Shown: positions 1 through 8,615 of the stretch, piece by piece
Numbering within the stretch: the first letter of the stretch is position 1
Layout: every line of letters starts with the position of its first letter
DNA from: Candidatus Polarisedimenticolaceae bacterium
GTDB taxonomy: Bacteria; Acidobacteriota; Polarisedimenticolia; Polarisedimenticolales; DASRJG01
Direction: 5' to 3'
DNA length: 64,000 bases
Assembly: GCA_036376135.1 (NCBI GenBank)
Contig: DASVAW010000045.1
Location: 27,319 to 91,318 of the forward strand
The notes under the pieces: generated by a model
Databases searched by the model: none
Seen by the model: the letters and a program-made list of their open reading frames with translations, nothing else
What the model was told of the DNA's origin: nothing
Position numbers and translations under genes: made by a program

Positions 1-1794
1 ACCGCCGCGAACGAGCGGCTCGAGATCGAGCTCGCCGCCGGCTCGCTCGTCCGGATCGACCGCGAGACCCGCGTCACCTTCCAGTCGCTCCCCAGCCCGT
101 ACGCGAAGTTCCGCGACAACACCGTGCTCAACCTCGACCAGGGGGTGCTCCAGATCGCCGCGAGGATCGGCCAGGAGGACGAGTTCCGCATCGAGACGCC
201 GTCGGCGTCGGTCTACCTGCTCGGCGACGGGGATTTCCGCATCGAAGCCGACGCGGACCACACCCGGGTCTATTCGCGACGCGGCGTCGCCGAGGTCGTC
301 GGCGAGGGAGGGTCGGTCCTCGTCCGCGGGGGCCAGCGCACCAACGCCTACCGCGGGATCATCCCGGAAGACGCCCGTGCCTTCAGCAGCTACGCCTCGG
401 ACGGCTTCGACCGCTGGGTCGCCTCGCGTGAGGAGTCGTTCCGCGGAGACGAGCGCGTCGCCGACGACGGGACCGCCGAAGCGCTTCCCGACGAGGTGCG
501 CCCGTACTACCGCGAGCTCTCGACCTACGGCGATTGGGTCGAGGTGCCCTCCTACGGCCGGGTCTGGTACCCGCACGACGTGCCCGTCGGCTGGCGCCCC
601 TACTGGGACGGTTACTGGGACTACGGGCCCCACGGGTACTTCTGGGTCTCGAACGAGCCCTGGGGCTGGGCGCCGTACCGCTACGGTCGCTGGAACTGGG
701 TCGGCGGCTACGGCTGGTGCTGGATCCCCGGACGCGTCTTCGCGGGCGCATGGGTCTCGTGGTCGTGGGGAACGGCCTACTTCGGCTGGGCCCCTCTGGA
801 CTACTGGGGTTACCCCGCCTACATCGGCGGACCGTATCATCACGGGCACTACGATCCCGGTTGCTGGACGTTCGTCGACCACCACCACATGGGCCATCAC
901 GACGTGCGCCGGTACGCGGTGCCGGTCGACCGGGTCCCCCGCGGGGAGCTCGACGGCAATCGCGTCGTCGCGCGCGCCCCGAAGGTCGCACCGCGCCAAC
1001 TGGCCGAGAGTCGCGACTGGAGAGAGCGCGCCGCGCGGCAGGCCGCCAACGAGCCTACGGTCCGCACCCGGCCGACCGACCGCGACCGCACCGCCGGCCG
1101 CCGCCTGAGCGACGTCGAGGATCGGATGACCCGCAGGGGCGGGCGCGATCTCCCGCGCGCGGCCGATGCGCCGCGCGCCGAGCGCGGGCGATCCTCCGAG
1201 CGGGGCGAGGTCCCCGGCCGGACGGTCGAGTCGCCGCGTTTCCCCCGCCGCGTCGGCGAGGATCCCCGCGCGCGCGCCGAATCGCGCCGTTCGACCCCGA
1301 AGCCGCGAGAGGACGCCGCGACCGCGCCGGCGCCCCGGGCGCCGCGCGACGGCGGACGCGTCGACAACGAGCGCCGCTCCCTCTACGACCACGTGTCTCG
1401 CCCGCGCGACGTACAGAAGGGGGACGCCGGCCGCGTCGTGCCGACCCCCGCGCCGCGCGTGGAGCGCCGTGAGCAGGCGCGCGGGACGCCGCGCGAGCCG
1501 CAGCGCGCCGCCCCGCAGCGGTCCCAGCCGCAACGCTCCGAGCCGCAGCGCGCGGCTCCGCAGCGGTCGCAGCCGCAACGCTCCGAGCCGCAGCGCGCCG
1601 CCCCGCAGCGGTCGCAGCCGCAACGCTCCGAGCCCCAGCGCGCCGCCCCGCAGCGGTCGCAGCCGCGCCCGCAGCAGGCGCAGCCGCAGCGTCGCCCCGA
1701 CTCGCCGCGGCCGGCGCCGGCCCCCAGGAGGGAGCCCGCCAAGCCGAAGCAGAACGACGGCGGCAAGGGGAAACACGAGCGCGGCGGTCGCTGA
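1..1794 (+). CDS. FecR-like / DUF6600 protein, 5' truncated
   Basis: The reading frame is open from the first base, so the N-terminus lies outside the window; 597 residues are visible. Residues 1-100 look like a FecR-type beta-rich domain (LVRIDRETRVTF, VYLLGDGDFRI). Residues about 165-275 are very rich in Trp, Tyr and Gly (YGDWVEVPSYGRVWYPHDV, WGWAPYRYGRW), as in DUF6600 proteins. The rest is a low-complexity Arg/Pro/Gln/Ala tail with a 15-residue tandem repeat. DUF6600 proteins are usually exported and of unknown function. The gene ends at a strong terminator and faces mpl. A surface or periplasmic role is inference. Confidence 0.75.
   Translation, partial: TAANERLEIELAAGSLVRIDRETRVTFQSLPSPYAKFRDNTVLNLDQGVLQIAARIGQEDEFRIETPSASVYLLGDGDFRIEADADHTRVYSRRGVAEVVGEGGSVLVRGGQRTNAYRGIIPEDARAFSSYASDGFDRWVASREESFRGDERVADDGTAEALPDEVRPYYRELSTYGDWVEVPSYGRVWYPHDVPVGWRPYWDGYWDYGPHGYFWVSNEPWGWAPYRYGRWNWVGGYGWCWIPGRVFAGAWVSWSWGTAYFGWAPLDYWGYPAYIGGPYHHGHYDPGCWTFVDHHHMGHHDVRRYAVPVDRVPRGELDGNRVVARAPKVAPRQLAESRDWRERAARQAANEPTVRTRPTDRDRTAGRRLSDVEDRMTRRGGRDLPRAADAPRAERGRSSERGEVPGRTVESPRFPRRVGEDPRARAESRRSTPKPREDAATAPAPRAPRDGGRVDNERRSLYDHVSRPRDVQKGDAGRVVPTPAPRVERREQARGTPREPQRAAPQRSQPQRSEPQRAAPQRSQPQRSEPQRAAPQRSQPQRSEPQRAAPQRSQPRPQQAQPQRRPDSPRPAPAPRREPAKPKQNDGGKGKHERGGR
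1498..1665 (+). repeat. 45-bp tandem repeat inside the DUF6600 gene
   Basis: Three full copies (1498-1542, 1543-1587, 1588-1632) and a partial fourth copy encode the 15-residue unit PQRAAPQRSQPQRSE. Copies differ by only a few bases, which suggests recent expansion or gene conversion. The encoded segment is strongly basic and should be disordered. Confidence 0.9.
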
Positions 1795-1846
1795 TCAGGA
1801 CGTTCGTCCGGAACCGGCCTTCCCCCCTCACCGGTTACGGGCGCGG

Positions 1847-1882
1847 GCCGGCGGCATTGTGCCGCCGGCTCGTTTCTTTCTT
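1847..1882 (+). terminator. Intrinsic terminator after the DUF6600 gene
   Basis: A perfect 10-bp stem, GCCGGCGGCA (1847-1856) and TGCCGCCGGC (1860-1869), has a 3-base loop and is followed by TCGTTTCTTTCTT. The T-rich side is only on the + strand, so it terminates the upstream gene and not mpl. It is the clearest rho-independent terminator in the window. Confidence 0.85.
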
Positions 1883-3281
1883 ATCGGGACTTCAGCGCCT
1901 CGAGCAGCTTGTCGTGGATCCCGCCGAACCCGCCGTTCGAGAGGACCGCGACGACGTCGCCGGCGCGGGCATGGGCGACGAGGTGGGCGACGATCGCGTC
2001 GACGCCGGGGAGGAAACGCGACGGCCGTCCGCGCCCCGCGAGGTCGCGCACGAGCCGCTCCGGATCGAGGCGGACCTCCTGCGGGAGCTGCTCGGCGCCG
2101 AAGACCTCGGCGAGCACGACCTCGTCGGCGTCGTCGAAGCAGGTCGCCAGGCGGTCCTGGAACACGTTCCGGCGAAGCGACCACGACCGCGGCTCGAGGA
2201 CGGCCCAAACCCGCCGCCCGGGATACCGCTGGCGCACCGCCCGCAGCGTCTCCGCGATCGCGGTCGGATGGTGGGCGAAGTCGTCGAGGACGAGCACCCC
2301 CGCCGCCTCCCCCTTCACGTCCATCCGACGCCGGACGCCCTCGAATGTCGCGAGACCGGCCGCGACCTGCGCCGGGGACAGCCCCTGCTCGACCGCGGCG
2401 GCGGTCACCGCGAGCGCGTTGCGCACGTTGTATTCCCCCGACACGCGCATCGCGACGTCGGCGAAGTGCCGTTCCCCGCGCTCGATCGTGAAGGCGACGC
2501 CGTCGGCGCGATGGTCGAGCCGCACCGCGCGCCACTCCCCCTGCTCGAGTCCGTACCCCTGGACGCGGGCGAGGGCATGCGCGGTGACCTCGCGCGAGGT
2601 GGGATCGTCCTCGTGGCGCACGACGAGGCCGCGGCGAGGGACGATGTTCGTCAGCCAGCGGAAGACCTTCCGGACCTGCTCCTCGTCGGCGTAGATGTCC
2701 GCGTGGTCGAACTCGACCGTCCCGATCAGGCACGTGTCGGGGCGGTAGTGCATGAACTTCGGCCCCTTGTCGAAGAACGCGGTGTCGTATTCGTCCCCCT
2801 CGAGGACGAACGGGGAACCGGTTCCGAGCCGGTACGAGTTCGCGAAGTTCCTCGGGAGCCCTCCGATGAGGAACCCGGGGGCGAGCCCCGCGTGGTCGAG
2901 GACCCAGGCGAGCATCGAGGTCGTGGTCGTCTTCCCGTGCGTGCCGGCGACGACGATCGAGTGCCGTCCGGGAAGGAACCGCTCCTCGATCGCCCGCGGC
3001 ATCGAGGTGTGCGGGAGGCGGCGGTCGAGCACCTCCTCCGCCTCGGGATTCCCGCGGCGGACGGCGTTCCCGACCACGATCAGGTCGGGAGCCGGCTCGA
3101 GGTGCTTCGCGTCGTACCCCTCGTACACGACGACGCCCATCTCCGCGAGGATCGTCGAGGTGGGCGGATACAACTTGAGGTCCGAGCCGGTGACGCGGGC
3201 CCCCGCCTCGTGGAAGAGCCCGGCGAGCGCGGCCATGCCGGTGCCGCCGATCCCGATCAGGTGAACGTGTTCGCGGGCCAA
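1881..3281 (-). CDS. mpl: UDP-N-acetylmuramate--tripeptide ligase (murein recycling)
   Basis: Mpl attaches the recycled tripeptide L-Ala-D-Glu-meso-DAP to UDP-MurNAc in the cytoplasm. The 466-residue product shows the Mur-ligase N-terminal loop (HLIGIGGTGMAALAGLFH), the ATP-binding motif AGTHGKTTTTSM and the central-domain motif EGDEYDTAFFDKGPKF that separates Mpl from MurC. The start is TTG, supported by GGGAGG eight bases upstream; no ATG lies nearby. It is the last gene of a patatin-AsmA-mpl operon, 5 bp after the AsmA gene. Its presence implies a DAP-type peptidoglycan and recycling of wall fragments. Confidence 0.92.
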   Translation of the reverse strand: MAREHVHLIGIGGTGMAALAGLFHEAGARVTGSDLKLYPPTSTILAEMGVVVYEGYDAKHLEPAPDLIVVGNAVRRGNPEAEEVLDRRLPHTSMPRAIEERFLPGRHSIVVAGTHGKTTTTSMLAWVLDHAGLAPGFLIGGLPRNFANSYRLGTGSPFVLEGDEYDTAFFDKGPKFMHYRPDTCLIGTVEFDHADIYADEEQVRKVFRWLTNIVPRRGLVVRHEDDPTSREVTAHALARVQGYGLEQGEWRAVRLDHRADGVAFTIERGERHFADVAMRVSGEYNVRNALAVTAAAVEQGLSPAQVAAGLATFEGVRRRMDVKGEAAGVLVLDDFAHHPTAIAETLRAVRQRYPGRRVWAVLEPRSWSLRRNVFQDRLATCFDDADEVVLAEVFGAEQLPQEVRLDPERLVRDLAGRGRPSRFLPGVDAIVAHLVAHARAGDVVAVLSNGGFGGIHDKLLEALKSR

Positions 3282-3286
3282 CGCCG

Positions 3287-4672
3287 CTACCTCCCGAGAA
3301 GCCGCTTGAGCAGCCCCTGTTTCTTCTCCCGGAGCTGGTCGCGCAGACCTTCCTCGAGGAGCTTGTCGACGTCGATCTCGACGCGCGGCGACTCGATCGT
3401 GCCGCGCAGCTTCATGGGGATCGTCAGCCGGCCGTCCTCGCCGACTCGGATCTTCAGCTGCGGCGTCCGCGCGACGAGCATCGCCGACGACTCGGGCGAG
3501 AAGGCGGTGCGCACGTCCAGGCGCAACGGCCCCGCGAGGTCGATCGCCCCCTGCCCGTCGAGGTCGAGGTCGGCGGAGCGGACGCGAAGGTCGTCCGTCC
3601 GCGCCAGCCCTTCCTTCAGCGCGAACGACGCGGCCATGGTCTCGAAGGGCGTTTCGTCCTTACCGATCCCCCGCCCCCCGGCCTTCTCGAGCGTCGACGC
3701 CACCTGGCGCAGGAGCCCGACGCTTTTCAGGGCCCCGTCGCGGATCTCGACCGACGCCTGCCCCTCGAGCGCCTTCGCGATCGAAGGGGCGTCGGCGCGC
3801 CCCTCGACCGCGAGGGTCGCGGAGCCCGTCCCCTCCAGGGCCCCGCCCGCCGCCATGAGGATTTCCTTCGAGAGCGACTCCACGTCCACGCCGCCGACGA
3901 TCGACTCGATGCGGAACGGCACACCCGGCTCCTGGACGCGCACGAGCCCGGTCATCGTCCCGGTGCCGCCGTGGAGCCGGAAGCCCCCTTCCTCGATGCG
4001 GACCCCGGCGCGCTCCACGCGCCCCTTCGCCCGGATCCCGGTGACGGTGAGCCCGGCGACGCGCGCGGAGCCTTCCATCTCGGCGCGCAACGCTCCGGAG
4101 CGGACCCCTTCGACCGACGCTTTGGCCTCGAAGACGTGCGGACCGACCCGCGCGGTGAAGCTCTCGACCGTGACGCGGTCTCCTTCGGCCCGGGCGTCGA
4201 AATCGATCTCCCCGCGGGGCGCGTCGCGCATCGGCACGACGACCGCCTCGAACCGGCCGCGCAGGCGCGACCCCCCGCCGTCCTCCCGTCCGATCCGGCA
4301 GCGCAGGGACGCCTCGCGGAGGACCGTCGCGCCGCCGCGTCGCACGTCCGCCCCCTGGATCGCGAGCCAGCGCGGCTGCGCCTCGCCCCGGAGCAGCGGC
4401 CAGACCGCGAGTCCCACGCGCACCTGCTCGGCGTCGAGGGAGGGGGTCCCCGCGATCGAGAGGCTCCCGGCGCGGACGGAGATCCCCGTCCACAGGCTCA
4501 GGCGCAGCGTCCCGAGTCGCACTTCCCGGCCGAGCACGCGTCCGAGCCGCTCTTCGACGCGGCCGCGGAACGCGTCGGCGTCGACGACGCGGGGGACGAT
4601 CAGGGCCGCGCCGACCCACAGCGCCGCGGCGGCAACCGCCGCCCCGAGGGCGATCTTGGCGGAACGTCGCAT
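3287..4672 (-). CDS. AsmA-like envelope protein
   Basis: The 461-residue protein has one N-terminal membrane helix (about residues 5-28, IALGAAVAAAALWVGAALIV) followed by a long beta-rich domain of repeated amphipathic strands, as in the AsmA / TamB-like superfamily. These proteins are anchored in the inner membrane and are thought to bridge the periplasm or influence lipid transport. The C-terminal end (residues about 330-461) fits the AsmA C-terminal region. It starts 8 bp after the patatin stop and is followed closely by mpl. The general family is fairly safe; the exact role is not known. Confidence 0.75.
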   Translation of the reverse strand: MRRSAKIALGAAVAAAALWVGAALIVPRVVDADAFRGRVEERLGRVLGREVRLGTLRLSLWTGISVRAGSLSIAGTPSLDAEQVRVGLAVWPLLRGEAQPRWLAIQGADVRRGGATVLREASLRCRIGREDGGGSRLRGRFEAVVVPMRDAPRGEIDFDARAEGDRVTVESFTARVGPHVFEAKASVEGVRSGALRAEMEGSARVAGLTVTGIRAKGRVERAGVRIEEGGFRLHGGTGTMTGLVRVQEPGVPFRIESIVGGVDVESLSKEILMAAGGALEGTGSATLAVEGRADAPSIAKALEGQASVEIRDGALKSVGLLRQVASTLEKAGGRGIGKDETPFETMAASFALKEGLARTDDLRVRSADLDLDGQGAIDLAGPLRLDVRTAFSPESSAMLVARTPQLKIRVGEDGRLTIPMKLRGTIESPRVEIDVDKLLEEGLRDQLREKKQGLLKRLLGR

Positions 4673-4680
4673 GGGATCGT

Positions 4681-5649
4681 CTACTCCACGACGAAACGGA
4701 GATCGGAACGGGAGAGATGGTACTCGGCGTGGCGACGTCCCGGGGATCGGCGGAACAGCGCCCGCCATCGCTCGCGACGCAGCAGGGCGCGGATCCCCGG
4801 CGCCGCGGCGGTCGCGGCGAGGTCTCCCGCGGTGATGCAGTAGTCGGCCTGATCGAAATCCGCCCAATGGACGTGCTGGACGGACGGCTCGAGGAGCACG
4901 TCCGCGAAGCGGCGCTGGAACCCGGTCAGGGCGATGTCCTTCATCGCGTTGGCGCGGATCATGACGTCGACGCCGCGCCCGAGCTCGTGGGACGCCTCGA
5001 GGTCGGCCGAGATGTCCACGCCGATCGTCACGTCCGCGCCGAGCCGGTAGGCGGGGAGCACGGGGACCTTGTCGATCCAGCCGCCGTCGACGAGGAGGCG
5101 CTTTCCCATGCGGCGGGCCGGGAACAGGCCGGGGATCGCCGAGCTCGCCGCCGCCGCGTCGCGCAGACTCCCGCGCGAGAAGACGACCTCCTCCGCGTTC
5201 TCGAGATCGAGGGCCACGCAGCCGAAGACGGTCGGCAGCGACTCGATCGCGCGGTCGGGGAGGATCGCCTGCACGCTCGCCTGGAACTCCTCCGCCGAGA
5301 CGAACGACGGCCGCATCGTGGAGACGCCGTAGACGATCCCCTGCCGCACCAGGCGCGAGACCGAGTACATGAGCCCGCCGCGGTGGTGGCGGGACTCCTT
5401 CAGGAACGACAGCCGGGTCCGCCGGAACTGATCGCTCCCGAGGACCTGCCGGAGGGCCGCCTCGACGCCGGCGATGTTCCCGCTGGCGGCGTACGCCCCG
5501 CCGACGATCGCTCCCATGCTGGTCCCGGTGACGACGTCGATCGGGATCCGCTCCCGCAGGAGTGCGCGGACGACGCCGATGTGGGCGAGGCCCCGCGCGG
5601 CGCCGCCGCCCAGGGCGAGTCCGACCTTGAGTCGACGGGGAAAAGGCAC
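4681..5649 (-). CDS. Patatin-like phospholipase / NTE-family esterase
   Basis: Patatin-fold lipid hydrolase of RssA/NTE type, 322 residues from the GTG start. The oxyanion loop is GGGAARG near residue 15, the nucleophile elbow is GTSMG near residue 47, and the catalytic Asp is in VDGGWIDKVPV. Chosen start: GTG at 5649, just before VPFPRRLKVGLALGGG. It has no clear Shine-Dalgarno sequence, and a TTATCT-like -10 lies only a few bases upstream, so the mRNA may be leaderless. The gene is divergent from the exported pcm, with 51 bp between them. The cellular substrate is unknown; phospholipid or lysophospholipid is likely. Confidence 0.85.
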   Translation of the reverse strand: MPFPRRLKVGLALGGGAARGLAHIGVVRALLRERIPIDVVTGTSMGAIVGGAYAASGNIAGVEAALRQVLGSDQFRRTRLSFLKESRHHRGGLMYSVSRLVRQGIVYGVSTMRPSFVSAEEFQASVQAILPDRAIESLPTVFGCVALDLENAEEVVFSRGSLRDAAAASSAIPGLFPARRMGKRLLVDGGWIDKVPVLPAYRLGADVTIGVDISADLEASHELGRGVDVMIRANAMKDIALTGFQRRFADVLLEPSVQHVHWADFDQADYCITAGDLAATAAAPGIRALLRRERWRALFRRSPGRRHAEYHLSRSDLRFVVE

Positions 5650-5700
5650 GGCCGGAAGATAATGTCGTTCGGGTGGCCGAATCCACCGGAAGGAGGAGCG

Positions 5701-6417
5701 ATGCGACGCCTCACCGCCATGCTCTCGGGGATCGGGGTCGCCGCCGCCTGCGGTTTCGCCAGCTGCGCCGCCGACGGCCGGGAGGGGGGGCGCGGCGACC
5801 GCGAGCGGATGGTCGACACCCAGATCGTCGCGCGCGGGGTCAAGGACCGCTGCGTGCTCCAGGCGATGCGCACCGTCCCGCGGGAGCGGTTCGTCCCGGA
5901 ATCCCAGCGCGCGTTCGCCTTCGCGGACGGGCCGCTCGCGATCGGCGAGGGGCAGACGATCTCCCAGCCTTACATCGTGGCCCTGATGACCGAACTGGCG
6001 CGGCCCGCACCCGGCCAGAAGGTCCTCGAGGTCGGCACGGGTTCGGGGTACCAGGCCGCGGTGCTCGCCGCGTGTTTCCAGGAGGTCTTCACGATCGAGA
6101 TCCTGCCCGACCTCGGCCGGCGTGCCGAGGCGCTCCTCCGGGACCTCGGCGTCTCGAACGTGCGCGTCCGGATCGGCGACGGCTACGACGGCTGGCCCGA
6201 GGCGGCCCCCTTCCACGCGATCGTGGTGACCGCGGCGCCGGACACGATCCCGAAGCCGCTCCTCGAGCAGCTGAAGGTGGGCGGGCGGCTGGTGATCCCC
6301 GTCGGCGTCGCCGATCAGGAGCTCGTCGTGGTCACGCGCACCGCGGAGGGGTTCCGGCGGGAGTCCGTGATCCCCGTCCGGTTCGTGCCGATGACCGGGA
6401 AGGCGGAGCGCGACTAG
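5701..6417 (+). CDS. pcm: Exported protein-L-isoaspartate O-methyltransferase
   Basis: Repairs isoaspartyl residues in aged proteins using S-adenosylmethionine. The 238-residue protein has the Pcm signatures VPRERFVP, GEGQTISQPYIVALM and the SAM loop VLEVGTGSGYQAAVLA. Unlike the usual cytoplasmic enzyme, it begins with about 22 hydrophobic residues ending GFASCAAD, which looks like a lipoprotein or Sec signal with Cys near position 22. The RBS GGAAGGAGG is 4 bases before the ATG. The stop overlaps the stop of the convergent CPBP gene by 4 bp. Export of a SAM-dependent enzyme is odd, because SAM is not expected in the periplasm. Confidence 0.88.
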   Translation: MRRLTAMLSGIGVAAACGFASCAADGREGGRGDRERMVDTQIVARGVKDRCVLQAMRTVPRERFVPESQRAFAFADGPLAIGEGQTISQPYIVALMTELARPAPGQKVLEVGTGSGYQAAVLAACFQEVFTIEILPDLGRRAEALLRDLGVSNVRVRIGDGYDGWPEAAPFHAIVVTAAPDTIPKPLLEQLKVGGRLVIPVGVADQELVVVTRTAEGFRRESVIPVRFVPMTGKAERD

Positions 6418-7073
6418 GAGACGACGAGGCCCCAGAGGTTGTTCAGCGCGTGGGCGACGATCGGCGCGAAGAGCCCTCCCGTCCGTTCGCGGAGCACGAA
6501 CAGGATCGTCGCCAGGACGAAGTAGGCCGGGAGGAGCTCGACGATCCCGTGGACCGCGCTGAACAGGACCGAGGTCATCAGGTAGGCCCAGCGCACGTCC
6601 AGCCGCGAGCGCACCGCCTCGAGGAATCTGCCCCGAAACCACGACTCCTCGACGAACGGGACGAGGCAGGCGCCCCAGAGCAGCAGGACCGCCGGGGACG
6701 GCACGACGCCCCGCAGGTACGCCGCCGTGTCCGGGAGCTTGACGCCCGCCGCCTCCAGCAGCCACGACCACGCGCCGCCGGCGAGGATCATCGCGACCGC
6801 GCCGCCCACCCCCCACCCCAGGTTCCGGCCGGAAGGCCGGAGGCGTGAGGCGAGGCGGCCCCGCTCGGTCGCGACGAGCCAGCCGAGGCCGAGCACGTGC
6901 GGCCCGAGGACGAACCACGCCCCGACCTCCGGAGCGGCCGCCGCGGCGAGGAGCGTCTCGCGGTTGGGGAACACCACGGCGGCGAGCACGATCCCCCCGA
7001 ACAGCAGGGATTCGAGTCCCAGCCACAACCCCAGCGAGACCCAACCCCGACCCCAGCGCGGCCCGTCGTCCAT
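6414..7073 (-). CDS. CPBP-family intramembrane glutamic protease
   Basis: Integral membrane protease of the CAAX/CPBP (Abi) family, 219 residues. The EExxxR motif is present as FVEESWFRGRF, the second conserved block is HGIVELLPAYFV and the third is HALNNLWG. Several hydrophobic helices fill the rest. The start ATG at 7073 is preceded by GGAGGGGAACGC. It is divergent from proS and convergent with pcm. In bacteria these proteins process membrane proteins or give bacteriocin immunity; no partner gene is visible here. Confidence 0.88.
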   Translation of the reverse strand: MDDGPRWGRGWVSLGLWLGLESLLFGGIVLAAVVFPNRETLLAAAAAPEVGAWFVLGPHVLGLGWLVATERGRLASRLRPSGRNLGWGVGGAVAMILAGGAWSWLLEAAGVKLPDTAAYLRGVVPSPAVLLLWGACLVPFVEESWFRGRFLEAVRSRLDVRWAYLMTSVLFSAVHGIVELLPAYFVLATILFVLRERTGGLFAPIVAHALNNLWGLVVS

Positions 7074-7095
7074 GCGTTCCCCTCCGTGGTGTCCC

Positions 7096-7101
7096 TATAA
7101 T
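7096..7101 (+). promoter_or_regulatory. -10 element of proS
   Basis: A perfect TATAAT lies 26 bases before the proS ATG, in the 54-bp divergent gap with the CPBP gene. No convincing -35 is present at 17 bp. The same TATAAT or TATACT pattern recurs upstream of sucC, the ABC exporter, the ECF sigma gene and the deaminase, so it looks like the housekeeping -10 of this organism. Confidence 0.6.
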
Positions 7102-7127
7102 GCGCGCTTCTCTCGAAAGGAAGGGCC

Positions 7128-8609
7128 ATGGCCAAGCTGATCACCCCCCGCGCCGAGGACTACTCGCGCTGGTACACCGACGTCGTCACGCAGGCGAAGA
7201 TGGCCGACTACTCGCCGGTCAAGGGGTGCATGGTCATCCGGCCGCACGGCTACGCGCTCTGGGAGAACATGCAGCAGGCGCTCGACCGGATGTTCAAGGA
7301 CACCGGCCACGAAAACTGCTACTTCCCGCTATTCATCCCGAAGTCGTTCCTCGCCAAGGAAGCGCAGCACGTCGAGGGGTTCGCCAAGGAGTGCGCGATC
7401 GTCACGCACTCCCGGCTGATGGCGACGGAGATCGACGGCAAACCGGCGCTCGTCCCCGATCCGGCGAGCAGGCTCGAGGAGGAGCTGATCATCCGCCCCA
7501 CCTCCGAGACGATCATCTACTCGATGTTCGCGAAGTGGGTGCAGTCGTACCGCGACCTCCCGATCAAGATCAACCAGTGGGCGAACATCGTCCGCTGGGA
7601 GATGCGCACCCGGCTGTTCCTGCGCACGACCGAGTTCCTCTGGCAGGAGGGGCACACGGCGCACACCTCCTTCGAGGAGGCGCAGGAGGAGGTCCTGCGC
7701 ATGCTCGACGTCTACGCGACCTTCGCCGAGGAGTGGATGGCGGTCCCGGTGCTCAAGGGCGCCAAGACCGAGAAGGAGAAGTTCGCCGGGGCGCACAGGA
7801 CCTACTGCATCGAGGCGCTGATGCAGGACAACAAGGCGCTGCAGGCGGGGACCTCCCACCATCTCGGCCAGAACTTCGCGAAGGCGTTCGACCTCAAGTA
7901 CCAGGACGAGTCGGGGACCTGGCAACACGCCTGGAACACGTCGTGGGGGGTTTCCACCCGCCTGATCGGCGCGATCATCATGGCCCACGGCGACGACAAC
8001 GGCCTCGTGCTGCCCCCCAAGCTCGCCCCGGTCCAGGTCGCGATCGTCCCGATCTGGAAGGGAAACGATCCCGTCGACCGGATCCTCGGCGTCGCGCGCG
8101 AGGTGGAGGGTCGGCTGAAGAAGGCGGGGATCAAGGTCAAGGTCGACGCCCGCGACAACCTCTCCCCCGGGTTCAAGTTCAACGAGTGGGAGATGCTCGG
8201 CGTTCCCGTGCGCATCGAGATCGGCCCGAAGGACGTCGAGAAGGGCTCGGTCGTCTGCGTCAAGCGCCCGAACCGCGCCAAGAGCTTCGTCCCGATGGGA
8301 GAGCTCGAGCCCGCGGTCGCGCGCCTGCTCGACGAGATCCAGAAGGAGATGTTCGAGGCGGCGAAGGCGCGGCGCGACGCGGCGACCTTCGTGATCGACT
8401 CCTACGACGCCTTCAAGGAGCGCAACGACTCGACCGGAGGGTTCCTCCTCGCCCACCACTGCGGCGAGACCGCCTGCGAGACGGCGATCCACGAGGAGAC
8501 GAAGGCGACGATCCGCTGCATCGCGTTCGACGTGCCGGAGGAGAAGGGGGTCTGCGTGCGCTGCGGGAACCCTTCGGAGCGACGGGTCCACTTCGCGAAG
8601 GCGTATTGA
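7128..8609 (+). CDS. proS: Prolyl-tRNA synthetase, archaeal/eukaryal type
   Basis: Charges tRNA-Pro in the cytoplasm. At 493 residues it is the shorter ProRS that lacks the INS editing domain of the E. coli type. Class II motifs are visible: motif 1 near PHGYALWENMQQALD, motif 2 FLRTTEFLWQEGHTAH, and motif 3 region RLIGAIIMAHGDDNGLVLPP. The anticodon-binding domain follows (VAIVPIWKG), then a C-terminal zinc-type tail (CVRCGNPSERR). The RBS GAAAGGAAGG precedes the ATG. It is convergent with the TonB-domain gene, 6 bp apart. Confidence 0.96.
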   Translation: MAKLITPRAEDYSRWYTDVVTQAKMADYSPVKGCMVIRPHGYALWENMQQALDRMFKDTGHENCYFPLFIPKSFLAKEAQHVEGFAKECAIVTHSRLMATEIDGKPALVPDPASRLEEELIIRPTSETIIYSMFAKWVQSYRDLPIKINQWANIVRWEMRTRLFLRTTEFLWQEGHTAHTSFEEAQEEVLRMLDVYATFAEEWMAVPVLKGAKTEKEKFAGAHRTYCIEALMQDNKALQAGTSHHLGQNFAKAFDLKYQDESGTWQHAWNTSWGVSTRLIGAIIMAHGDDNGLVLPPKLAPVQVAIVPIWKGNDPVDRILGVAREVEGRLKKAGIKVKVDARDNLSPGFKFNEWEMLGVPVRIEIGPKDVEKGSVVCVKRPNRAKSFVPMGELEPAVARLLDEIQKEMFEAAKARRDAATFVIDSYDAFKERNDSTGGFLLAHHCGETACETAIHEETKATIRCIAFDVPEEKGVCVRCGNPSERRVHFAKAY

Positions 8610-8615
8610 CCGGGG

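Noticed and set aside
1857..4835. Very long open frame antisense to mpl and the AsmA gene, and many similar long antisense frames across the window.
   Set aside because: High GC makes stop codons rare in shadow frames. These translations are Arg/Pro/Ala-rich without domain motifs, whereas the opposite strand has recognisable families.
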